From Cognatishimia sp. WU-CL00825 (GTDB lineage Bacteria > Pseudomonadota > Alphaproteobacteria > Rhodobacterales > Rhodobacteraceae): a stretch of DNA of 64,000 nt. Location: assembly GCF_040364665.1 (NCBI RefSeq), contig NZ_BAABWX010000001.1, forward strand, positions 2,046,001-2,110,000. The letters are read 5' to 3'. A model generated the notes under the pieces. It was not told where the DNA came from. It searched no databases and worked only from the letters and a program-made list of their open reading frames with translations. This document shows positions 35,913-45,457 of this stretch, one piece after another (the stretch's first letter is position 1; each line of letters begins with the position of its first letter). Made by a program: the position numbers and the translations under genes.

Positions 35913-37784
35913 TTACCCCCTCTTCTCCGCCATTATCTCTCCCATGCGCGCGCCAAGCGTGGTTTCAAAATCACCCTGACGTTCTCGGATGGCGTTCAGA
36001 TAAGCGTCGTTTTCAGCGGCCGGAATATCCGGGTCATAGTGCTCGGCAACGGTCAGCATCCCCTCGCGATCCATGTCGCCAAAGGCCGCAACCATACGGT
36101 CGGCTTGATCCCGTGAATACCCAAGACATTCAATCGCAGAACGTCCCATGCGCAGCGAGCTATCATAGGTGTCGCGAATGATGTCACGACACCCTGCTGC
36201 CCACAGATCATAGACATGATTGCGGTCTACCGCGCGGGCCACAATATGCACATCCGGGTAATGCTGCTGCACGTATTTCACCAGCTCTGTGATCTGCTCC
36301 TTGCCATCAATTGCAATGACAAACAGCTTGGCCTCGGCAATCCCCGCCGCATGCAACAGATCCGGCCGGGTGGCGTCGCCATAATAGGCCTGCACACCAA
36401 AGCTCTTGAGCATCTCAAGCTGCTTTGAGCTGAAATCCATCACCGTGGGGTTCATCCCGGCCCCGCGCAGCATGCGGCTTACAATGCCGCCGACCCGCCC
36501 GTGCCCGGCAATAATAATATCGCTATGCTCGGCAATCTGATCCATCTCACGCTCTTCTTGGGCAGAAAACCGCGGCGCGATCACCCTGTCATACAGAATA
36601 AACAAAGCGGGCGTCAGCAACATCGACAAGGCCACCACCAACAGCAATCGATCCGCCAGCTCTACCGGGATCACCGCATTGGCCACCGTAAACGACAACA
36701 GCACAAAGCCAAACTCGCCGGCCTGTGCCAAACCCAGGGCAAACAGCCACCGGTCAGACCCCTGGATTTTAAAGATCAGTGCCAACACCAACAGCACCCC
36801 GGCTTTCAGCGCCATCAGACCCAGCGTCAGGCCCACAATCAGCGCCAGATTATCCAGCAAAAGCCCAAAGTTGATCCCGGCCCCAACGGTCATAAAAAAC
36901 AGGCCCAGCAACAACCCCTTAAAGGGATCAATGTCGCTTTCAAGTTCATGGCGATATTCGCTGTTGGCCAGCACCACGCCCGCCAAAAACGTCCCAAGCG
37001 CCGGGGACAGACCAACCAATGTCATCAACAGGGCAATGCCCACCACCATCATCAAGGCCGTGGCCACAAACAACTCGCGCAGCTGCGCATGCGCGATAAA
37101 GCGAAAGATCGGGCTGGTCAGAAAGGCCCCGCCGACAATCACAACCGCAATCGCGCCCAGCGTCACCAGTGCCACGCCCCAGCCCGGCAAACCATCCACC
37201 AAGCTCATCGAAGCGCCGTGGTCCCCTTCGCCACCGTGATCGGCCGCGTGTGACATCGCCTCCATCAGCTCCGGCATCGCCAGCAAAGGCACCAGCGCCA
37301 GCATCGGGATCACCGCGATATCCTGAAACAGCAGCACCGAAAAACTAGACTGCCCGCCGTCACTTTTCATCAGCCCCTTTTCACCCAGCGTCTGCAGCAC
37401 AATCGCGGTGGATGACAGTGCAAACACCAGACCGATGGCCAAAGCAACCGTCCAGACCTGCCCAAAGGCCATGGCCACCAGCATCACCGCCCCGGCCGTC
37501 AATCCGACTTGGCCGCCACCCAGCCCCAACAACTTGGCGCGCATCGACCACAGCAATTTGGGTTCCAGCTCTAAGCCCACCAAAAACAACATCATCACCA
37601 CGCCAAATTCAGCAAAATGCTGAATAGACACCACATCCACATGCAGAACGGCCAAAACAGGGCTGATCACAATGCCTGCAATCAGATAGCCCAACACCGA
37701 TCCAAGCCCCAATCGCGAGGCAATGGGCACCGCCACAACGCCTGCGATCAAAAAGATAAATGCCAGTAGTAGAAAATCGGTCAT
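35913..37784 (-). CDS. CPA2 monovalent cation:proton antiporter (KefB/KefC-like) with RCK domain
   Basis: A 623-residue membrane protein with about 12 helices up to residue 410 and a cytoplasmic RCK/TrkA-N domain (IIAGHGRVGGIVSRML) after it. The helix pattern GLVFALSSTAIVLQTL, LLFQDIAVIPML and LAQAGEFGFVL is that of Kef/CPA2 exchangers. A His-rich loop (SHAADHGGEGDHG) lies near residue 185. It exchanges K+ or Na+ for H+. It is on the same strand as the ribosomal genes but is an insertion between adk and rpsM. Confidence 0.9.
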   Translation of the reverse strand: MTDFLLLAFIFLIAGVVAVPIASRLGLGSVLGYLIAGIVISPVLAVLHVDVVSIQHFAEFGVVMMLFLVGLELEPKLLWSMRAKLLGLGGGQVGLTAGAVMLVAMAFGQVWTVALAIGLVFALSSTAIVLQTLGEKGLMKSDGGQSSFSVLLFQDIAVIPMLALVPLLAMPELMEAMSHAADHGGEGDHGASMSLVDGLPGWGVALVTLGAIAVVIVGGAFLTSPIFRFIAHAQLRELFVATALMMVVGIALLMTLVGLSPALGTFLAGVVLANSEYRHELESDIDPFKGLLLGLFFMTVGAGINFGLLLDNLALIVGLTLGLMALKAGVLLVLALIFKIQGSDRWLFALGLAQAGEFGFVLLSFTVANAVIPVELADRLLLVVALSMLLTPALFILYDRVIAPRFSAQEEREMDQIAEHSDIIIAGHGRVGGIVSRMLRGAGMNPTVMDFSSKQLEMLKSFGVQAYYGDATRPDLLHAAGIAEAKLFVIAIDGKEQITELVKYVQQHYPDVHIVARAVDRNHVYDLWAAGCRDIIRDTYDSSLRMGRSAIECLGYSRDQADRMVAAFGDMDREGMLTVAEHYDPDIPAAENDAYLNAIRERQGDFETTLGARMGEIMAEKRG

Positions 37785-38004
37785 GTCGCGCGCGCCCCGT
37801 CATTTGTGCCTGTGTCGATAGCACCACAGGGGGGCCACAAATGCAAAGCGTTAAGTCAAGCCGACCGCCCTCGCACACTGGGCAAACACGAGTCTATCGT
37901 GACACGCTGCAATTCAGACAAGGACCACACGGATCTGCACATTCTGGAGTTTTCCAGAACCGTCTTCGCGAAAAACCGCTGTCTCAGACGATCAATTACA
38001 TCGC

Positions 38005-38931
38005 CTAGTCACGCGCCCCGTTTAGAAACACGGAGCGCTGTTTTCTCGGAATATAGGTCCAAGCAATGAAACGGCTGGTTTTTTGCCCCTGTGCCATTTC
38101 GGCGGTCTTCACATCGACCGCCTTGGCCCGGTCGAGAATTTTATAGAGCGGCTGAAGGTTGTCTTTTTTTGACACAAGCGAACTGAACCATAGGCACTGT
38201 TTGGCGAATTCTGTGCTTTCTTTGATCATATTCGCAATGAACCTAATCTCACCGCCCGGGCACCAAAGTTCGGCGTTTTGTCCACCGAAGTTAAGCTTTT
38301 TTGACTGCCCTTTGCCAAGGTTGCGCCATTTGCGTTGCGTGCCCTTTTTGGCCTCTTCTTTAGAGGCATGAAATGGCGGGTTGCACATGGTCAGGTGAAA
38401 AACATCTTGCGGCTTGATCACCCCACGAAAGACATTCTCCCGCATGTTTTGTTGCCTAAGGGCAATATCCAGCGCGTTGGCGTCGCAAATCCGCTTAGCT
38501 GACTGAATGGCACCTGCGTCTATATCTACCCCGGTGAAATGCCAGCCATATTCGCTTTGCCCAACAAGCGGATAAACCAAATTTGCACCCGTACCGATGT
38601 CCAACACTTTGACATCACGCCCGCGGGGAATGACTTGATTGTTGCTGTTGGCAAGCAGGTCCGCCAGATAGTGGATGTAATCTGCACGACCAGGGATCGG
38701 AGGGCACAGGTAATTGGCCGGGATGTCCCAAAAATCAATGCCATAATAGGCCTTCAACAACGCACGGTTCAGCGTACGAACCGCCCGCACGTCTTGAAAA
38801 TCAATGGTTGTCCGACCAACAGGGTTGCTGATTGTGAATGATTCCAGGTCAGGTACAAGCGCTGCCAAACGTTCAAAATCATACCCATCGCGGTGTTGAT
38901 TTCGCGGATGTAGATTAGCTTTCTTGGCCAT
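38005..38931 (-). CDS. rlmF: 23S rRNA (adenine(1618)-N6)-methyltransferase RlmF
   Basis: A 308-residue SAM-dependent methyltransferase. The SAM motif is VLDIGTGANLVYPL, the catalytic NPPF is in LTMCNPPFHASKEEA, and HPRNQHRDGYDF at the N-terminus is typical of RlmF. It methylates A1618 of 23S rRNA. ATG 38931 is chosen; the longer frame to 39003 runs through a 9-base G/C homopolymer and is not conserved. RlmF is best known from gammaproteobacteria, so transfer is possible. Confidence 0.9.
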   Translation of the reverse strand: MAKKANLHPRNQHRDGYDFERLAALVPDLESFTISNPVGRTTIDFQDVRAVRTLNRALLKAYYGIDFWDIPANYLCPPIPGRADYIHYLADLLANSNNQVIPRGRDVKVLDIGTGANLVYPLVGQSEYGWHFTGVDIDAGAIQSAKRICDANALDIALRQQNMRENVFRGVIKPQDVFHLTMCNPPFHASKEEAKKGTQRKWRNLGKGQSKKLNFGGQNAELWCPGGEIRFIANMIKESTEFAKQCLWFSSLVSKKDNLQPLYKILDRAKAVDVKTAEMAQGQKTSRFIAWTYIPRKQRSVFLNGARD

Positions 38932-39030
38932 CACAACGCCTTTGGTTATCTGGGGGGGGGCAGGATATTGTCCCTCAGTCAGGACATCTAGGGCACCATC
39001 CAAACATTGTCCTCACCCGTAAACGAAATA

Positions 39031-39051
39031 CCCCGCCTCAATGAGACGGGG
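39031..39051 (-). terminator. Terminator after adk
   Basis: CCCCGTCTC and GAGGCGGGG form a 9-bp stem (one G-T) with a 3-base loop, about 30 bases after adk, followed by TATTTCGTTT. It closes the rplO-secY-adk unit. Confidence 0.75.
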
Positions 39052-39079
39052 TTTTCCAATTCATTCGGTGCTCAAGCGC

Positions 39080-39655
39080 TTAACCCAGCGCTTCGGCGAT
39101 CTCTGCTTTCACGGCGTCGATCTCTGCAAGACCATCCACCCAGACAAGATTACCCTTGGCATGGTAATAGCCAATAAGCGCGTTGGTCTTTTTGTAGTAT
39201 TCCATCAAGCGGATCTTGAGGCTTTCCTCGTTATCATCCGCACGGGCTGTTCCACCAGCAGCCACAGCTTCAGCCGCACGGCCAACGATCCGGTCCACCA
39301 ACACATCATCGTTCACGGCCAAGGCAACCACGGCGTCCAGTTTTTCGCCAACTTCCGCCAGCAAATCAGCCAAAGCATCTGCTTGGGTCAGCGTGCGCGG
39401 GAAGCCATCAAAGATGAACCCACCCTTTTTATCGCCTTCCAGCTTTTCGCGGATCAGACCAATGACGATCTCATCTGTCACCAGTTCGCCAGCATCCATG
39501 ATGGCCGCAACTTTCAGACCCATTTCGGTGCCGCTACTTTTGGCCTCCCGAAGCATGTCCCCGGTGGACAGCTGGATCATATCACGTGTTTCAACAAGAT
39601 GGCTGGCCTGTGTACCCTTACCGGCACCAGGTGGCCCAAGCAAAATAATATTCAT
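39080..39655 (-). CDS. adk: Adenylate kinase
   Basis: A 191-residue short-type enzyme without the long zinc-binding lid. The P loop is [10 protein letters not shown] at 7-16, [10 protein letters not shown] is the family signature and IVGRA lies in the lid. It interconverts AMP, ADP and ATP. Its start overlaps the secY stop (ATGA). Confidence 0.97.
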   Translation of the reverse strand: MNIILLGPPGAGKGTQASHLVETRDMIQLSTGDMLREAKSSGTEMGLKVAAIMDAGELVTDEIVIGLIREKLEGDKKGGFIFDGFPRTLTQADALADLLAEVGEKLDAVVALAVNDDVLVDRIVGRAAEAVAAGGTARADDNEESLKIRLMEYYKKTNALIGYYHAKGNLVWVDGLAEIDAVKAEIAEALG

Positions 39656-41016
39656 CGACGAGCAGCTCCCTTTTTACTGCGCTTCTTGCTGCCTTTGCCA
39701 CGCAGCTGAGACTTTTCAATCAAGCCTTCGTACTGGTGCGCAAGCAAGTGGCTCTGAACCTGTTGGATGGTGTCCATGGTCACAGAGACCACAATCAGAA
39801 CCGAAGTGCCGCCAAAATAGAAAGGAATTGCCAATTGGCCACGTAAAATCTCTGGAAGGAGACAAACTGCCGCAAGATATGCCGAACCCAGCACCAAAAC
39901 GCGGGTCACAACATAGTCTAAATACTCTGCCGTTTTCTTACCCGGACGAATACCAGGAATGAAACCGTTCTGATTCTTCAGATTGTCGGCCACTTCGTCA
40001 GTCTTAAACGCCACGTTGAACGTATAAAAGAACGCGAAGAAAACGATCATGCCCACAAAGAACAACAGATACAGCGGCTGACCCGGTCCGAAATATGCCA
40101 ACAAAGTTGACATGATCGGGTTGGTCGAATTGCCAGAGAACGTCGCGATTGTGGTGGGCAACAACAGCAAAGAGCTTGCGAAAATCGCTGGGATAACACC
40201 GGCTGGGTTCACCTTGACTGGCAGGTGAGACGAGCCACCGTCATAGACTTTCATGCCAACTTGGCGACGCGGGTATTGGATGTGGATCTTGCGCAGCGCG
40301 CGTTCCATGAACACCACAAAGGCGATAGTCGCAACGACCATGATGATCACACCAACGATCACTGCCGGGCTGATGGCCCCAGAGCGACCAGACACAAAGA
40401 ACTGCGCCAAAGCCGCAGGCAGTTCTGCAACAATGCCCACAAAGATGATCAAGGAAATACCGTTGCCAATGCCGCGCGCGGTGATTTGCTCACCCAGCCA
40501 CATCAAGAACATAGTACCACCGATCAAGGTGACCATGCAGGCCACAATGAAATACAGACCCGGGTTTGTCACCAAATCACCAGATTGCAGGCTGACCGCC
40601 AGGCCGTAAGACTGCAATGTCGCCAGCACCACAGTGCCATAACGGGTGTATTGGTTGATCTTTTTGCGACCCTGCTCGCCTTCTTTTTTCAATTGCTCCA
40701 GCGCCGGAACCATTGATGTCATCAGCTGAACAATAATCGACGCCGAAATATAGGGCATAATGCCCAGAGCGAAGATCCCCATGCGGCCCAATGCGCCACC
40801 TGTGAACATTGTCAAAATACCGCCAATTCCGGTCGCCGCAGATTCCATGAACTCACGCAGGGCGTTTGCGTCGATACCGGGCACCGGAATATATGTACCA
40901 AGGCGGTAAACGATCAAAAGACCAATCGTGAACAGGATTCGATTGCGAAGATCGGTGGCTTTACCAAGTGCTGACCAGCTTGTGTTAGCCGCCATTTGCT
41001 CTGCTGCAGATACCAT
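39652..41016 (-). CDS. secY: Preprotein translocase subunit SecY
   Basis: A 454-residue ten-helix channel protein. It shows [17 protein letters not shown]-like [21 protein letters not shown] (plug/TM2 region) and the cytoplasmic loop [23 protein letters not shown] 41016 follows GAGAGA; the frame extends 11 codons upstream without conservation. A hairpin with a T4 tract lies in its leader. Confidence 0.97.
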   Translation of the reverse strand: MVSAAEQMAANTSWSALGKATDLRNRILFTIGLLIVYRLGTYIPVPGIDANALREFMESAATGIGGILTMFTGGALGRMGIFALGIMPYISASIIVQLMTSMVPALEQLKKEGEQGRKKINQYTRYGTVVLATLQSYGLAVSLQSGDLVTNPGLYFIVACMVTLIGGTMFLMWLGEQITARGIGNGISLIIFVGIVAELPAALAQFFVSGRSGAISPAVIVGVIIMVVATIAFVVFMERALRKIHIQYPRRQVGMKVYDGGSSHLPVKVNPAGVIPAIFASSLLLLPTTIATFSGNSTNPIMSTLLAYFGPGQPLYLLFFVGMIVFFAFFYTFNVAFKTDEVADNLKNQNGFIPGIRPGKKTAEYLDYVVTRVLVLGSAYLAAVCLLPEILRGQLAIPFYFGGTSVLIVVSVTMDTIQQVQSHLLAHQYEGLIEKSQLRGKGSKKRSKKGAARR

Positions 41017-41040
41017 TCGGATCTCTCTATCAAATGAAAA

Positions 41041-41073
41041 CGCCGCCAAGGCCGTTTTCCGGCTCTGGCGGCG
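41041..41073 (-). terminator. Terminator-like hairpin between rplO and secY
   Basis: On the minus strand CGCCGCCAGAGCC and GGCCTTGGCGGCG form an imperfect stem (7 bp outer) followed at once by TTTTC, 25 bases before the secY ATG. It could end part of the rplO transcripts, so secY-adk may be set lower or have its own control. Confidence 0.65.
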
Positions 41074-41128
41074 TCTTTAGGAAAACTTAGAAGTGTATGT
41101 AAGCGGACACGCGCCCGCTCACAACCTC

Positions 41129-41602
41129 TTATTCAGCCGCTGGCGCGGTTGTGACTGTCAGAGAGCCGCCCGCTTTTGCAACAGCTTCGACAGCAGAGGC
41201 AGATGCGCCCGTCACTTCGATGGTTGCTTTGGCTGTGATTTCACCTTTTGCCAACACGCGCACGCCGTCTTTGACGCGACGGACCAGGCCGGATGCAACC
41301 AAAGCTTCTTCGGTGATGGTTTCTGTGGCGTTCAATTTGCCTTCGTCGATGAATTTCTGGATCAGGCCTAGGTTTACAACGGCAAACGCCTTGCGGTTAC
41401 GGCTGCTAAAGCCACGCTTAGGCAGGCGTTGGTACAATGGCATTTGACCGCCTTCGTAGCCTTTGATCGCAACACCGGAACGGGATTTCTGACCTTTGAT
41501 ACCACGGCCAGCCATCTTACCTTTGCCAGAGCCAGGACCACGCGCAACACGCATGCGTTTCTTGGCGGCACCAGCGTTGTCGCTGAGTTCATGTAATTTC
41601 AT
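41129..41602 (-). CDS. rplO: 50S ribosomal protein L15
   Basis: A 157-residue protein beginning [20 protein letters not shown], then the glycine-rich [20 protein letters not shown] and [19 protein letters not shown] 41602 fits the family start. In relatives it directly follows rpmD; here nearly 14 kb intervenes, so a promoter must lie in the 600 bases upstream. Confidence 0.98.
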   Translation of the reverse strand: MKLHELSDNAGAAKKRMRVARGPGSGKGKMAGRGIKGQKSRSGVAIKGYEGGQMPLYQRLPKRGFSSRNRKAFAVVNLGLIQKFIDEGKLNATETITEEALVASGLVRRVKDGVRVLAKGEITAKATIEVTGASASAVEAVAKAGGSLTVTTAPAAE

Positions 41603-42203
41603 GTCGCTTCTCCTTGCCGGAACTGACCCCTGAAGCGTTAAGCGGGTCAAACACGGCTTTTCTTGATTGTGATTCGAGACCCAATTCGGGCCACTGGCCG
41701 CATATACGGCGAAGGAGATGGGGAATCAAGCTTTGACGCACCGCCAAACCACAATTTGCCACCACCCGGTCAGCACTGCGCAGGAAGCGGGGTTTGCGAA
41801 GTTTGAGGATCGGCCCAGAAGACATTCGTGAATTTTGCGGCGAATGGCCGGAAAGAGCCCAAACTGACAAATGCTGCGCTCTGTGCGAAAGACCGCATTG
41901 ATGAGTGATTGAAAATGGTCTTCGCAACGAGGTTAATGGCGGAATACCCCGCCTGAGTTGGTTAATGTCAACATGCGCGCCGATATTGTGTGTTCCTGGT
42001 TAAAGCACCTTGCATTTACTTGCGTTTCAATAAATCTGCGTGATCTCAGTCAAGCCGCCGTTTTTGGTTTAGATCTCATGGACCAAATCAGATCAAATGG
42101 GCCAAAATCATTCCGAGCGCTTTGTGGAAACACCAGAATGCGCAAGCAACTGATATGCAGGCAGCCAAACGTAGTTTGTCGCTTATGACCGGCAATTGCA
42201 GTG
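41603..42203. other. Intergenic region upstream of rplO, no gene seen
   Basis: About 600 bases hold no convincing coding frame. A small dyad TGACCC / GGGTCA (41624-41649) lies in the rplO leader. Around 41837-41900 are degenerate motifs of the form GCGGCGAATGGCCG and GCGAAAGACCGC, which recur in other gaps of this window. Confidence 0.5.
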
Positions 42204-43106
42204 CTAACCATCAGCCGCCTCATTGTGTGCGGTTTCTACCAACCAATCACGCAGTAGTTTCGCCTTTTTGCCAGCATGTGGTGATTGGCGAACATAGAAG
42301 GTTTTGGATGCGGGGCTGCAAAAATCAGTGAGTACTTGCAACGCACCGCTATTCAACAAAGGCGTTGTCAATCGTTCCCATCCAAGAACGACACCCATCC
42401 CATCCCGTGCGGCCTGTAGGGCGATAATATAGTTATTTACTGAAAGGCCATCCGGCACCGGGCCTGAATACCCCATTTCCGCCAGCCAGTCCTTCCAGCG
42501 TGTCCATTGTCGGTCTAGCGCGTTCAGATGGATAAGCGGAAGACGTGCAAGGTCCGCCAAGTCTTTAACAGGGTTGAGCTGTGCAAAACTGGGGCTGGTT
42601 AGCGGTCGAAGCTTATCCTCGAATAGAAGCCTACACTCTCCACCATCGGATTTCATGTCACCGTAGCGAATAAGCAAGTCATAACGCTCATCGGTCCAAG
42701 GGTAATCGTTGACCTGCTGGTTAACTGTGACGTGCGCATGTTCACGCCAAAACCGACCCAGCCTCGGTGTGAGCCAGAGATGTGACATAGCTGTTGTTGC
42801 TATCACCTGAACACCGCGTTTGCTTGATTGCTTACGTAGGCTTTCGATGGCATCCGCGATATGTCCGAACCCGTGTTCCAATGCTACGTAAAGCAACGTC
42901 CCATCACGATTCAGATTCACACCGCGGTTGGTACGTTCAAAAAGCGTAATGCCAAGTTCGGATTCTAGCGCCTTGACCTGATGCGAAACCGCCGAAGGGC
43001 TGACATTTAATTCCGCCGCACCACGCTTAAAGCTGCGATGACGGGCAGCCGCTTCAAAGGCGTCGAGCGCGCTAAGTGGGGGAAGATTGAAGTGAGTTCT
43101 AGCCAT
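42204..43106 (-). CDS. LysR-type transcriptional regulator (GcvA-like)
   Basis: A 300-residue regulator with an N-terminal winged helix-turn-helix (LDAFEAAARHRSFKRGAAEL, then NVSPSAVSHQVKALESELG) and a C-terminal effector-binding domain. The ATG at 43106 gives the usual LysR start MARTHFNLPPL. It is divergent from the adjacent 2-oxoglutarate oxygenase gene, the classic layout for a LysR regulator and its target. Confidence 0.92.
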   Translation of the reverse strand: MARTHFNLPPLSALDAFEAAARHRSFKRGAAELNVSPSAVSHQVKALESELGITLFERTNRGVNLNRDGTLLYVALEHGFGHIADAIESLRKQSSKRGVQVIATTAMSHLWLTPRLGRFWREHAHVTVNQQVNDYPWTDERYDLLIRYGDMKSDGGECRLLFEDKLRPLTSPSFAQLNPVKDLADLARLPLIHLNALDRQWTRWKDWLAEMGYSGPVPDGLSVNNYIIALQAARDGMGVVLGWERLTTPLLNSGALQVLTDFCSPASKTFYVRQSPHAGKKAKLLRDWLVETAHNEAADG

Positions 43107-43163
43107 TCCCGTTTTTCTGCATGACCATGAATGTATATACCCATTTGAAAATGACGAACATTG

Positions 43164-43184
43164 GAGGTGATTTAGATTCACCTC
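43164..43184. promoter_or_regulatory. Dyad in the LysR/oxygenase divergent promoter region
   Basis: A perfect 7-bp inverted repeat GAGGTGA-N7-TCACCTC lies between the divergent genes. It is a candidate operator for the LysR protein. No T-N11-A core was confirmed. Confidence 0.45.
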
Positions 43185-43254
43185 TACATGATTTTTTGCA
43201 CCGTTGTAAACCACGGAGGCTATGTCATGACTTTGGACAAATGGGAGATCAGAA

Positions 43255-44262
43255 ATGAACCAATCGACACTTGCACAGCTTGACGACAAATTGCGGGCAC
43301 AACGCGCTTCCTTCGATAAAATCCCGATGGTGGATATTGCCGCGCTAATTGATGGCAGCAACCCTGGCAAAGTCGCCAAGGAAATAAACTGGGCGCTCGC
43401 AAACACTGGTTTCATGTACGTAAAACACCATGGCATTGACGCACAACTGGTTGCGGATGCGTTTGACCAGACCCGTGCATTCTTTGATCTGCCAGTGGAA
43501 GAGAAAATGAAGCTGCATGTCGGCAACTCTGGTGTTGCCATGCGTGGCTATATTGAGATGTTTGGCGAAAACACTGACCCCGCCAAAACCAAAGACCTCA
43601 AGGAATGTTATGATCTGGGCCCCGAGACTCCAGAGGCAACTACCCCTTTCTTCGGTGCCAACCAATGGCCGGAAGCAACGACCCTGCCTCGGTTCCAGAA
43701 GGTAATTTATGACTACCATCAGGCAATGCGAGCATTATCCATGCAATTGCTGCGCGGGATCGCTCTGTCACTGGATTTGGAGGCCGATTACTTTGAGCCG
43801 AAAATGCAGAATGCGATTTCGATTCAGCGACTGCTGCATTATCCACCACAGCACGGCAAGATTGATGAAAGCGTGATGGGCATTGGTGCCCATACCGACT
43901 ATGGCAACCTAACCGTTCTGGCGCAGGATGATGTCGGTGGATTGCAGGTGATGAACCGTGAGGGCAACTGGGTTCAAGCCCCACCGATTGAAGGATGCTT
44001 TGTCATCAATATTGGTGATCTTGTGCAGCGCCTGACCAATGATGTTTACCTAGCCAACCTGCATCGTGTCGTAAACATATCGGGCCGCGAACGCTATTCG
44101 ATCCCTTTTTTCATTGATGCGGATTATGAGGCAGAATTTGCACCGTTGCCATGCTGTATCAGTGCTGAAAATCCTGTACGGTATGAACCTGTAACATGCG
44201 GAAGACACAAATTCTCGCGTTTCGTAGCAAGCTTTCCTCATCTTGCAGGGGAGTTCGTATAG
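43255..44262 (+). CDS. 2-oxoglutarate/Fe(II) oxygenase, isopenicillin N synthase family
   Basis: A 335-residue enzyme. The N-terminal IPMVDIAALI and GFMYVKHHGID are the DIOX_N part. The iron ligands are His and Asp in GAHTDYGNLTVL and His in ANLHRVVN; the co-substrate site is RERYSIPFF (RxS). It would oxidise a small molecule with O2. GGGAGATCAGAA gives a good ribosome binding site. The substrate may be the ligand of the divergent LysR regulator. Confidence 0.88.
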   Translation: MNQSTLAQLDDKLRAQRASFDKIPMVDIAALIDGSNPGKVAKEINWALANTGFMYVKHHGIDAQLVADAFDQTRAFFDLPVEEKMKLHVGNSGVAMRGYIEMFGENTDPAKTKDLKECYDLGPETPEATTPFFGANQWPEATTLPRFQKVIYDYHQAMRALSMQLLRGIALSLDLEADYFEPKMQNAISIQRLLHYPPQHGKIDESVMGIGAHTDYGNLTVLAQDDVGGLQVMNREGNWVQAPPIEGCFVINIGDLVQRLTNDVYLANLHRVVNISGRERYSIPFFIDADYEAEFAPLPCCISAENPVRYEPVTCGRHKFSRFVASFPHLAGEFV

Positions 44263-44787
44263 TCTCAAAATTTTAACTCGGTGTAACCTTTCCTGGAAGC
44301 GTATGCGCTAACGGTAGGAAAGGGTTGATCATGCCGTTTGGCAAAACTAAGTGCGCAAAGCGAACATTGGGATAGCAAGTGAGAAATGGCCGCTTTGTCC
44401 GCTAAGCTGATGTTGGCGCTGGTAGCAGCGAACGACCGCTTCCCGCCGTGTGTGCCGCAAAGTCACGTCCGCCCCGGCCCCCCATCAGCCGCTCATCCGC
44501 ATAGCCCCCCCAAAGCCTCAAATTCCCCCTGCGAATCGTACGTTTCGGGCGCTGAAACGTACAAATTGTACAAATAACCCAAAATAAATCCGCCGTACGG
44601 CCCCACCGCAACCGTTTCGCCGCGAAACCTCTCGCGGACCCCATGCGGGGCGTCCCCACCCCATTTTGCTCCGGTCCGGCGTGGCCTTTCCGGTGCGGCC
44701 CGCGCCCATGTCATCGGTTGGATCTGGCCGGCTCCTTGGCCGTTTGGCGGCCAAGCAACCCTCTCATGAACACTCAAAAAAATCACA
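44263..44787. other. Intergenic region with a hairpin and a GC-rich segment, no gene seen
   Basis: The first 60 bases contain ACCTTTCCT and AGGAAAGGGT flanking a 20-base loop, a possible terminator for the oxygenase gene. From 44358 to 44446 degenerate repeat-like motifs occur (AAGCGAACATT, ATGGCCGCTTTGTCCGC, GCAGCGAACGACCGCTTCC). 44460-44740 is unusually rich in C/G runs. No coding frame is convincing. Confidence 0.5.
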
Positions 44788-45441
44788 TTAAATCAGCACC
44801 TTACCCTCACCTTCTATTTGAAACACCGACATCTGAGCCGCCAGAGCCGCAGCCACCCCCTGTGCAGAATCCTCAAAAACCACAACCTCTTCGCGCTCCA
44901 GCCCCATGAGGTTTGCTGCCCGTTCAAATATCTGCGGTGCGGGTTTGGGCGGCAAGCCGTCCGAGATGCTCACAAGGTGTGACACCCGATCAAGCAGCCC
45001 AATTGCCTGCAACGACAGCAGCGCCACCTCCCGTTCCGCATTCGTCCCCACCCCCACCCGACACCCTTTATCACACAGCGTTTGGAACAACTTTACCGGC
45101 TGTTTGATTGGATGCAGTGTATTGATATGATTGCGAAATCCAGAAATACTTCCCTTGATCGCCTTTGCGACATCAAGGCCTGGTGCAACTTGGTTTTTGA
45201 AGTCGCAAAACAGTGTTTCGCGGTCAAGACCTGTCCGCGCGCCATACCAGTCCTTTGCCATAACAAACCCCTGGTCCCACGCAGCTACTTGCATAGACCG
45301 GCAATGTGCTTCGGTGCTTTCCACCAGCGTCCCGTCGCAGTCAAAAATCACACCCTTGGCACCCAGGCATTCAATCTTGGACAGCCAGTCGTCGGCCACA
45401 ACCGGAACCTGCTGACCTTTGTGATGCAGCGTTGCACTCAT
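44788..45441 (-). CDS. HAD family hydrolase (beta-phosphoglucomutase/phosphatase-like)
   Basis: A HAD-IA protein of about 217 residues. Motif I is IFDCDGTLVES, motif II GVGTNAE, the Lys is in LPPKPAPQIF and motif IV is VVFEDSAQGVAAA. It is the last gene of the ABC transporter operon, so it may dephosphorylate the imported compound (inference). ATG 45441 is preferred; a GTG three codons earlier is possible. Confidence 0.82.
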   Translation of the reverse strand: MSATLHHKGQQVPVVADDWLSKIECLGAKGVIFDCDGTLVESTEAHCRSMQVAAWDQGFVMAKDWYGARTGLDRETLFCDFKNQVAPGLDVAKAIKGSISGFRNHINTLHPIKQPVKLFQTLCDKGCRVGVGTNAEREVALLSLQAIGLLDRVSHLVSISDGLPPKPAPQIFERAANLMGLEREEVVVFEDSAQGVAAALAAQMSVFQIEGEGKVLI

Positions 45442-45457
45442 CGAGATCACCGCCCGG

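Noticed and set aside
36501..37253. Plus-strand ORF of 250 codons opposite the CPA2 antiporter
   Set aside because: The product is a low-complexity His/Gln/Lys-rich chain produced by the reverse of hydrophobic codons; the antiporter frame is clearly real.
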